Positions 34,731 to 40,223 of a stretch of DNA of 40,223 nucleotides are shown piece by piece (position 1 is the first letter of the stretch; every line of letters starts with the position of its first letter). The stretch covers positions 1 through 40,223 of the forward strand of contig QIAN01000211.1 of assembly GCA_003225005.1 (NCBI GenBank). Direction: 5' to 3'. The notes beneath the pieces are model-generated. The model was not told where the DNA came from. It searched no databases and was given only the letters and a program-made list of their open reading frames with translations. A program made the translations under genes and the position numbers. This stretch comes from Acidobacteriota bacterium. Its GTDB lineage: Bacteria > Acidobacteriota > Terriglobia > Terriglobales > Acidobacteriaceae.

Positions 34731-35368
34731 TCGACTTCCTTCTTCGTGGATGATCCCAGGCCTTGTTCTCGCATGAGTCGCGCTACACCGGAGACCACCG
34801 TGTCCTCGGCCTTGTCCAGGGACGAGATCACATTCTCTTGCTCGCCACGGCTACGGTTCTGGCTCAGCTTGAATTTGGCTTCGATCTTCGTAGCGGTGAT
34901 CTCGAATCCGACGATGTGGCCCAGCATGCGTTGGCGGTAACTGTCGCTGAGATTAGCCCACTGCTTGGCGTATGCCGGCTCAAACATCGCGATCAGTTCG
35001 GCGAGCACGCCCGCGAGAGCGTCTGGTGCTGAAAATACCCGCGCAGTTCCGTATACGTGGACAGCACCATAGTTCCACGTGGGAACGTTTTCAGAAGTGG
35101 AATACAGCGTGGGCGAAACGTAGGAATGCGGACCGTGGAAGATGGTGAGACATTGCGGCTGCTGCTCGAGACAACGCCAATGAGGATTGGCTTTGGCAAC
35201 GTGGCCGCGCAGGATGAGCTGATCTTCCGCCGCATGCACGCTGATAGGAACGTGGGAGGCGGTAGGTTCTCGATCGCTGTTTGAAATGAGGATGGCAAAG
35301 GGGTTGGCCTGCATGAATCGAAGGGCGTCGGCGTCATTTCGGGCACGAAAATGTTCTGGAATGTACAC
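34727..35368 (-). CDS. PaiB-like FMN-binding protein
   Basis: A 213-residue protein of the PaiB / FMN-binding split-barrel family (annotated as negative transcriptional regulators or flavin-linked enzymes). MYIPEHFRARNDADALRFMQANPFAILIS is the classical start; HVPI, LRGHVAKANPHWR, IFHGPHSYVSPTLY and VPTWNYGAVHVYG are the family boxes that hold FMN. The start is GTG at 35368, preceded by GAGGACGAGG; the frame runs open to 35530, but those residues overlap the upstream gene and are not family sequence. It ends in the 4-base overlap with hemD and so is inside the haem operon, where its role is unclear. Confidence 0.87.
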   Translation of the reverse strand: MYIPEHFRARNDADALRFMQANPFAILISNSDREPTASHVPISVHAAEDQLILRGHVAKANPHWRCLEQQPQCLTIFHGPHSYVSPTLYSTSENVPTWNYGAVHVYGTARVFSAPDALAGVLAELIAMFEPAYAKQWANLSDSYRQRMLGHIVGFEITATKIEAKFKLSQNRSRGEQENVISSLDKAEDTVVSGVARLMREQGLGSSTKKEVE

Positions 35369-35429
35369 GGCCTCGTCCTCTATTCCCTCGGCCTTGCTTA
35401 ATGCCTGCTCGTCCTCCGACGGCTGCAGT

Positions 35430-35978
35430 CTATCCTTGGCTCCGCCGAAGGACCATGGGCTGCGTTCCTCCGCCGCTGCGCAGCTGTTCTCGCCCCTCAG
35501 CACGCTTGCGCACGTGGAGAAGTCTTTCAACCTCCGCGATCACCACACCGGATTCATCTTTCACCTCGACCACGAAGACAGGCTCACACTTCTCGAGCGT
35601 CTTCAACTTCTGGCGAACCTCCTCGACCTGTGCGTCGCTCAAACGAAATTCCGCACGGACCGGTCCCCGGCCCGGCTTCTTGTAGCGGATGGTCGCGGCC
35701 TTGTCCCAGACAATGTAATCGCGTCCCAGGTGATGCATCAGCATGAGCATATAGAAAGCGTCGGTCATGGCAAACAGTGAACCTCCAAAGTGCGTGCCGA
35801 CGTAATTTGCGTTCCAGAAACGGAGCTTCATTTCGACGTCGATGGATTTCATGTCCGAAGCGATACGCGGGATCCGAATTCCCACACCCAGAAACGGAGG
35901 CCACAGGTTGATCCAGCGACGAAGACGGTTGGCGCTTCTCGGGCCTCCCAGAAGGCGGAGAAGTGGATTTGCGCTCAT
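35430..35978 (-). CDS. DUF4442 hotdog-fold protein (thioesterase-like)
   Basis: A 182-residue hotdog-fold protein of the DUF4442/YiiD-C type. The core shows [20 protein letters not shown], then [27 protein letters not shown] and [26 protein letters not shown]. These proteins resemble acyl-CoA thioesterases, but no substrate is known. The last ~20 residues ([20 protein letters not shown]) look like translated intergenic sequence added by stop-codon loss. The ATG overlaps the hemC stop (ATGA), so it is translated with hemC. It is probably a passenger in the operon. Confidence 0.82.
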   Translation of the reverse strand: MSANPLLRLLGGPRSANRLRRWINLWPPFLGVGIRIPRIASDMKSIDVEMKLRFWNANYVGTHFGGSLFAMTDAFYMLMLMHHLGRDYIVWDKAATIRYKKPGRGPVRAEFRLSDAQVEEVRQKLKTLEKCEPVFVVEVKDESGVVIAEVERLLHVRKRAEGREQLRSGGGTQPMVLRRSQG

Positions 35979-36967
35979 GGCTGGGAAGGCAGCGCGAAGC
36001 CTTTGCCATAGACTTGTTCGAGAATGGCGTCGCCGCCGCGGCGCAGCAGAGCGTGTCCGACTTCGGCGCCCAGTTTCTCGGGATCGTTTCCCTCTCTTGA
36101 TTCGCGTAATAGTTTGCTGCCGTCCGGATGTGCGACGATGGACTCGAGATGGAGCTTGATCGTGCCGTTGACCTCCCGCACCTGGGCAAATGCGCCGATT
36201 GGAACCTGGCAGCCTCCCCCCATGCTCTCGAGCAGGGCGCGTTCGCAGGTGGTTGTAGCGCGGGCGTTAGCATCATCGAGGAAGGCTACCTGCTGGCGCG
36301 TGGCATCGTCGCCGCGGCGAATTTCAATGGCCAGGGCGCCTTGGCCCGCTGCCGGACACATGATCTCGGCAGGGATGATTTGCTGCACCAGTTCCATCTT
36401 GCCTAGACGCTTCAGCCCAGCTAAGGCCAGGAGGATGGCGGCGTACTCTCCCTGTTCCAGTTTGCGCAAGCGGGTGTCGACGTTACCACGCAGGGGATGG
36501 ATCTCCAGATCGGGACGGATGGCCTTGAGCTGCGCCTGGCGCCGCAGGCTCGATGTGCCTACGCGCGCGCCCTGGGGCAGATCTTCAATGGTGGAATAAA
36601 GTCGCGAGCAGAAGGCGTCGCGCGGGTCTTCCCTTGTGGTGAGGGCAGCGATTTCGAATCCTGCGGGAAGCTCGGTGGGCAAATCTTTCAACGAATGCAC
36701 GGCGAGATCGACACGCCCGGCGGCCAGGGCGTCTTCAATCTCCTTGGTAAAAATTCCTTTGCCAAGTCCGCCCTTGGTACCGACCTGGGCCAGGGGTATA
36801 TCGGTGATTTTGTCGCCAGTAGTGGGGATGATTTCTATTTCGCCCTCGTGGCCCCGCGTGCGCAGCAACGCCGCGATGTGGTTAGCCTGCCAAAGCGCGA
36901 GTTGTGAGCCGCGGGAACCGATGCGAAGGGTGAATGGAGTTACACCGACGTTGCGGGGTTCTGTCAT
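35975..36967 (-). CDS. hemC: Porphobilinogen deaminase (hydroxymethylbilane synthase)
   Basis: Joins four porphobilinogen units to hydroxymethylbilane. The 330-residue product shows [13 protein letters not shown] at the start, the active-site Asp region [41 protein letters not shown] and the dipyrromethane-cofactor Cys253 in [10 protein letters not shown]. All catalytic arginines of these boxes are present. It is slightly longer than the common ~310. It lies about 110 bases after hemA and overlaps the DUF4442 gene by 4 bases. Confidence 0.97.
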   Translation of the reverse strand: MTEPRNVGVTPFTLRIGSRGSQLALWQANHIAALLRTRGHEGEIEIIPTTGDKITDIPLAQVGTKGGLGKGIFTKEIEDALAAGRVDLAVHSLKDLPTELPAGFEIAALTTREDPRDAFCSRLYSTIEDLPQGARVGTSSLRRQAQLKAIRPDLEIHPLRGNVDTRLRKLEQGEYAAILLALAGLKRLGKMELVQQIIPAEIMCPAAGQGALAIEIRRGDDATRQQVAFLDDANARATTTCERALLESMGGGCQVPIGAFAQVREVNGTIKLHLESIVAHPDGSKLLRESREGNDPEKLGAEVGHALLRRGGDAILEQVYGKGFALPSQP

Positions 36968-37076
36968 GTTGAGCGGTTTCGAGACTTCGGCGGAAGCGGC
37001 CTCTCAATGAAAAGGTGGCTTCCCGCCGTTGCCGCGTCGAGCTTAGCGGCGATTGCCCGTCCAGGTTTACGGACAG

Positions 37077-38408
37077 TCAAATGCCACCTCTTCTGGGGCG
37101 CGACTTCACTTCGTCGCGCTGGCTCCGATCCGCCGCTTCCGATTCTTTCTCTTTCTCTCGCAGATTGAAGAGTCTCCGCACTACCTCAATCACTGTCGTG
37201 GCTTCGGCCTCGCGAGCGGCAGTCTTTAGCGTGGTGATCGGCGTGTGCATGACTTTGCTGATGATGCCGCGGGTGAGGGCCTCGACCGCAATCTCCTGCT
37301 CGGGCGACAGCGGGCCCAGCCGGCCGCGTACGCGGTCAATTTCGGCTTGGCGGATGGTTTCGAGATGATCTTGCAGCGAGACGATGGTCGGTACTACATC
37401 GAGGGTATGCAGGCGCGCTTCGAAGTTTGCCACCTCGCTGGTGATGATGGCTTCGGCACGCTCGGCTTCCCTTCTTCGGTCGGCGACGTGCGAGGAGACG
37501 GCCTGCTGTAGGTCATCGATGTCGTAGATGAAGATGCCGTCGAGCTTGCCCATCTCGGGTGCGACATCGCGGGGCACGGCGATATCGATAAAGAACATGG
37601 GGCGGTTTTTGCGGCGGGCGAGGAACTGCTCACCGTGTTCGCGGCGAAAAATCGCGTGCGGCGATCCGGTCGAGGTGATGACGATGTCGGCGCGGTCGCA
37701 CGTGTCGTAGAGGTCGTCGAACTTGATGGCTTCGCCGTTGAATCTGTGCGCCAAGCCAACGGCGCGGTCGTAAGTACGATTGGAGACGAAAATCGCGGCA
37801 CAGCCATGCGCCATCAGGTGGCGCGCCGCCAGTTCGCTCATCTTGCCCGCGCCCACAATGAAAACGGTCTTGCCGTTCAGCGTCCCGAAAATCTTTTTGG
37901 CCAGCTCGACTGCCACCGATGCAATGGAGACCGAGGACGATCCCACGGCAGTCTCCGTGCGCACGCGCTTGGCCACGGCGAAGGCGCGCGTAAATAACTG
38001 TTCTAGTTGAGCGCGCACCGCGCCGACGGCACGGGCGGTGGCATAGGCCTCCTTAACCTGCCCAAGAATCTGCGCTTCGCCTACGACCATCGAATCCAGG
38101 CTCGAGGCCACGCGGAAGACGTGCCGGACAACATCTTTCTCGCGGTACTCGTAGAGATGGGGATCCAGTTCGTCCGCCTTTACCTGAAAGTGTTCACGCA
38201 GAAAACCGCGCAGGTCGGCAGCACCATTTGTGGTGTGAGTCACGAGCTCCACGCGGTTGCAGGTGGAGATCACCATGCCCTCTTCGATTCCGGGATGCGC
38301 CGTGAGGTCGCGGCACGCATCGGGCAGAAGCGATTCAGGAATAGCCAGGCGTTCGCGCATCTCGACCGGTGCGCTGTTGTGATTCACGCCGATAAGCTGG
38401 AATCTCAT
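37077..38408 (-). CDS. hemA: Glutamyl-tRNA reductase
   Basis: Reduces glutamyl-tRNA to glutamate-1-semialdehyde, the first committed step of the C5 haem pathway. The 443-residue product starts MRFQLIGVNHNSAPVEMRE; the catalytic Cys50 is in ISTCNRVE. LDSMVVGEAQILGQVKEAY, the NADPH-binding VFIVGAGKMSELAARHL, and the C-terminal dimerisation helices are all present. The ATG at 38408 overlaps the stop of the upstream hemX-like gene (ATGA); the frame is open to 38558, but that part is inside the upstream gene. The basic tail (KSRPRRGGI) is not conserved in general. Confidence 0.97.
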   Translation of the reverse strand: MRFQLIGVNHNSAPVEMRERLAIPESLLPDACRDLTAHPGIEEGMVISTCNRVELVTHTTNGAADLRGFLREHFQVKADELDPHLYEYREKDVVRHVFRVASSLDSMVVGEAQILGQVKEAYATARAVGAVRAQLEQLFTRAFAVAKRVRTETAVGSSSVSIASVAVELAKKIFGTLNGKTVFIVGAGKMSELAARHLMAHGCAAIFVSNRTYDRAVGLAHRFNGEAIKFDDLYDTCDRADIVITSTGSPHAIFRREHGEQFLARRKNRPMFFIDIAVPRDVAPEMGKLDGIFIYDIDDLQQAVSSHVADRRREAERAEAIITSEVANFEARLHTLDVVPTIVSLQDHLETIRQAEIDRVRGRLGPLSPEQEIAVEALTRGIISKVMHTPITTLKTAAREAEATTVIEVVRRLFNLREKEKESEAADRSQRDEVKSRPRRGGI

Positions 38409-39217
38409 GAGGCGGCAAACCTGTGCATAACACTGAAATAATTGGCGGCCCATGCGACGATCGCGGCCACGAAGGCGAACGTGGCGAGAAAAGCGGCGCG
38501 GCGGCCACGCCATCCCGAGTTCCAGCGGGTGAAGACCATCACCATGTAAACCGCCCACATCAGCACCGAAAGCAAGATCTTGGGATCGAGAAAATTCACG
38601 CTGCCGTAGGTAGAGACCGCGAGTACGGATCCGGTGAGCAGACCGAGCGTCATGAATGGAAAGCCGAGCAGCAGCGAGCGGTAGCCGATCTGATCAATGA
38701 CTTCGAGCGCAGGCAAGTACCCAAACAAGCTGCTCGGTTTCTTGGCCTTGAGTCTTCTCTCCTGCAGGAGATAGAGCAGGCTGGCCCCGAAGCTTAGCAC
38801 GAGCGCGGAATATCCAGTGAAAATGAGGGCAATGTGCGCGATCAGCCATCCTTTCTGCGGGACGGCGGAGGTGAAGACGAAGGGCTGCTGTCCCGTAGCC
38901 GCGACGAAGGTGAGAAAAAAGACAATCGGAAAGACCACCACACCGGGTGAAATTGTTTTATAAATCGCATAGACGATCATGAAGAACGTCATCGAAGCGA
39001 ACCCTAACAGCGATTCGCCATTGTGCACCGAGGCCCAGACAACATGATCGGAAAGGAAAACCTCAACCAGAGACACGAAATGAAACACCATCCCCAGACT
39101 GGCCGCATGCAGTGCGATGCGGCTGAACAGATCGCTGGTGCGGGTGAGCGCGACGAAGGCGTACACCAGTCCCAGTAAGTAGCAAGCCAGCGCGAAGCGG
39201 AGCCAAAGCAGTGCCAT
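38405..39217 (-). CDS. CcsA/HemX-like cytochrome c assembly family membrane protein
   Basis: A 270-residue protein with about eight hydrophobic helices, of the CcsA/CcmC/HemX family. The segment STYGSVNFLDPKILLSVLMW sits where CcsA-type haem handlers have the Trp-rich WWD motif; only the DPK part is kept and most tryptophans are missing. This is the HemX pattern: a membrane protein next to hemA thought to affect the level of glutamyl-tRNA reductase. Conserved histidines (HFVSLVE, HIALIFTGY) remain. It is the first gene of the operon and its stop overlaps the hemA ATG. Confidence 0.88.
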   Translation of the reverse strand: MALLWLRFALACYLLGLVYAFVALTRTSDLFSRIALHAASLGMVFHFVSLVEVFLSDHVVWASVHNGESLLGFASMTFFMIVYAIYKTISPGVVVFPIVFFLTFVAATGQQPFVFTSAVPQKGWLIAHIALIFTGYSALVLSFGASLLYLLQERRLKAKKPSSLFGYLPALEVIDQIGYRSLLLGFPFMTLGLLTGSVLAVSTYGSVNFLDPKILLSVLMWAVYMVMVFTRWNSGWRGRRAAFLATFAFVAAIVAWAANYFSVMHRFAAS

Positions 39218-39278
39218 CGGTAGGGTAAGTCTCAGAGTCGCTAGAGTTTATCGCAAGGGAAAGCGATTGTTCTCAGCG

Positions 39279-39284
39279 ATTATA
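39279..39284 (-). promoter_or_regulatory. Probable -10 box of the haem operon
   Basis: A perfect minus-strand TATAAT, 62 bases upstream of the hemX-like ATG. The -35 is weak by eye. No ribosome site stronger than TTACCCTACCG is seen before the ATG. Confidence 0.5.
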
Positions 39285-39729
39285 GTCCGGGCACGGGCCA
39301 CGAAGGAATCAGACGCGCATCTGCGGTGTTGGTCGGAGGCAGACTTGAGGCACCGTCTTAAGGCGTGGACAGCGTCGACTGCGAGAATCTGGAACCTTGC
39401 GCTCTTCGATCCAGCCATGCAAGGCGACCGATGATTCCCAAAATATACAGAGTTGTGTGTATTGCGAGGAACTGCTCATTCTGGTCACAATGATTGATAT
39501 CTAGGCTTTTTACGATCTGAATAGCCGGAAGGTCCTGATTGTCCGAGGCAGCTGAGCGTAGTTTCCTCCGTCCAGGCTCGCATGAATTCCGCGCGAAAGT
39601 TTCGATGTTCACTTCCGTGCCACGCGGACGGTCCCGACTTAGTCCCTGGACCGGCAACCGTTTTTCAACTCGCTTGAATTGACCTGCCACGTGCAGCCAT
39701 AGCCTTCGCATCGCGGGAGTGGCCGTAAG
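39285..39729. other. Intergenic region between the haem operon and the HAD gene
   Basis: About 445 bases with no gene I can support. A minus-strand frame from 39612 to 39358 ends with a hydrophobic stretch (FLAIHTTLYILGIIGRLAWL) that could be a membrane helix, but it has no ribosome site and no family resemblance. No tRNA or strong hairpin is seen. Confidence 0.4.
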
Positions 39730-40030
39730 ATGGAAGCCTCGAGCAACCCGCCGGCATTCCTTTTCGATCTGGACGGCACGCTGGTGGACAGCGTTTACCA
39801 GCACGTGCTGGCATGGCGCGAAGCCCTGGAGCGCTCCGGCATCGAGCTTGCCGTGTGGCGCATCCACCGGCGCATCGGGATGAGTGGCGGGCTTCTGGTA
39901 AATGCGCTACTGAGAGAGACGGGACACCCGGTGACGTCCGAGCAGGCGGAACAACTGCCACGATTTCATGCCGAAGCGTACGGCCGGATGGTGGCCCAGG
40001 TTCGGCCACTGCCGGGCGCAAATGAATTAC
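39730..40030 (+). pseudogene. HAD-superfamily phosphatase interrupted by an insertion sequence
   Basis: The first about 100 residues are a normal HAD hydrolase of the beta-phosphoglucomutase/phosphoglycolate-phosphatase group: FLFDLDGTLVDSVYQHVLAWREAL with nucleophile Asp (DxD of motif I), then a helical cap (RRIGMSGGLLVNALLRETG) and VRPLPGANEL. At that point, where the chain would continue to motif II, the DNA becomes the left end of an IS200/IS605 element; the frame reads on through it to a stop at 40116. The rest of the gene presumably lies beyond the window. Only the N-terminal third is present before the insertion, so it should be inactive. Confidence 0.85.
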
Positions 40031-40223
40031 CGAAAAGGCGCGGTAAAGCCCCCGCCCTTCAGGGCTGGGGATATAAGGCGTATTTTGCGAAGCAAAACCG
40101 ATTTCGCTTGTATTAGATAGATTCCGGTTCAAGCATGGCACGAGAAGGGTACAAATCGAACAAGAATGTGGTGTATTCCAGCAAATATCCTTGCGTGTGT
40201 ACGCCCAAGTATCGGCGCAGTGT
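40031..40223 (+). mobile_element. IS200/IS605 family element, left end (continues beyond window)
   Basis: The element begins right after TTAC (40027-40030). About 20 bases in lies a subterminal hairpin at 40050-40070: CCCC-GCCCT, loop TC, AGGGC-T-GGGG, with an unpaired T at 40066. AAAG (40045-40048) abuts its 5' foot. This matches the plan of IS608-like single-strand transposons: TTAC target and cleavage site, a guide AAAG, and a hairpin with an extrahelical T recognised by TnpA. tnpA starts 65 bases later. Confidence 0.85.
40135..40223 (+). CDS. tnpA: IS200/IS605 family transposase TnpA (Y1 HUH), partial
   Basis: The first 29 codons of the transposase, cut by the window end. NVVYSSKYPCVCTPKYRRS is the classic N-terminus of IS200-type TnpA, which usually reads (H)VVYSCKYHVVWCPKYRR. 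TnpA is a small HUH/Y1 enzyme that cuts and rejoins single-stranded element ends. Here the usual HVVWC is PCVCT, a departure that might reflect mutation. The HUH and Tyr residues lie beyond the window, as would any tnpB. Confidence 0.85.
   Translation, partial: MAREGYKSNKNVVYSSKYPCVCTPKYRRS

Noticed and set aside
39358..39867. 169-codon minus-strand frame
   Set aside because: Its first half is antisense to the HAD gene; the remaining part has a possible membrane helix but no start signal or family.
40031..40116. C-terminal part of the HAD frame after ANEL
   Set aside because: These codons are the left end of the insertion sequence, including its hairpin, not HAD sequence.
1..40223. CRISPR array, tRNA, rRNA or prophage
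   Set aside because: No regularly spaced repeats, no cloverleaf-like sequence with CCA-type ends, and no phage structural genes were seen by eye.

Overview
The window looks like a chromosomal segment of an Acidobacteriota (class Terriglobia / 'Acidobacteriales'-like) genome. This is a judgement from gene content and protein style, not from a database search. The pointers are: fairly GC-rich coding sequence; many lineage-typical secreted proteins (CBM9-like/DUF5916 outer-membrane protein, CRTAC1/VCBS-repeat protein, Gly-rich TonB-like protein, S9 peptidase, M48 peptidase with a charged tail); Tat-exported enzymes; and a hemX-hemA-hemC...hemD haem operon.

Layout. Positions 1-5333 hold an S41-type protease-like protein (minus), a class C beta-lactamase-family serine hydrolase, a GNAT acetyltransferase and a TonB-family protein (minus). 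Positions 5613-9063 are a housekeeping block, ileS then lspA. Positions 9081-12708 (minus) pair a GAF-domain protein with a periplasmic lytic transglycosylase. Positions 12966-14338 hold an ECF sigma factor translationally coupled to a zinc anti-sigma factor, then a small Cys-rich protein. Two face-to-face terminators separate this from an M48 metalloprotease (minus). Positions 15904-21921 hold a Tat-exported PLP aminotransferase-fold protein, a broken amino-acid permease, a DUF5916 protein and a GH5-like glycosidase. Positions 22020-22675 are a Phd/PIN toxin-antitoxin pair with a palindromic operator. Then come an inositol-3-phosphate synthase, a GAF remnant, a small secreted protein, an NTF2-like remnant, a DedA membrane protein, a long inverted repeat, a small protein, endonuclease III and an S9 peptidase. 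Positions 30126-33418 hold a GH127 enzyme followed by a truncated GH3 glucosidase fused tail-to-tail to a decayed CRTAC1-type gene. Positions 33804-39217 (minus) are the haem operon: hemX/ccsA-like, hemA, hemC, a DUF4442 protein, a PaiB-like protein and hemD. The right edge carries a HAD phosphatase interrupted by an IS200/IS605 element whose tnpA runs off the window.

Function. The intact genes are mostly housekeeping (tRNA charging, lipoprotein maturation, base excision repair, haem synthesis, peptidoglycan turnover) plus a scavenging theme: secreted peptidases and glycosidases and TonB-type envelope energy transfer. The most unusual feature is the density of damage. I see six broken or truncated genes (permease, GAF, NTF2-like, GH3, CRTAC1, HAD), several with clean internal deletions, plus palindromic sequence inserted in frame in hemD. 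I found no convincing new multi-gene system, CRISPR array, tRNA or rRNA. The best leads are the repeat insertion in hemD, the IS608-like left end, and the GH3/CRTAC1 junction, which could be real rearrangement or an assembly fault.
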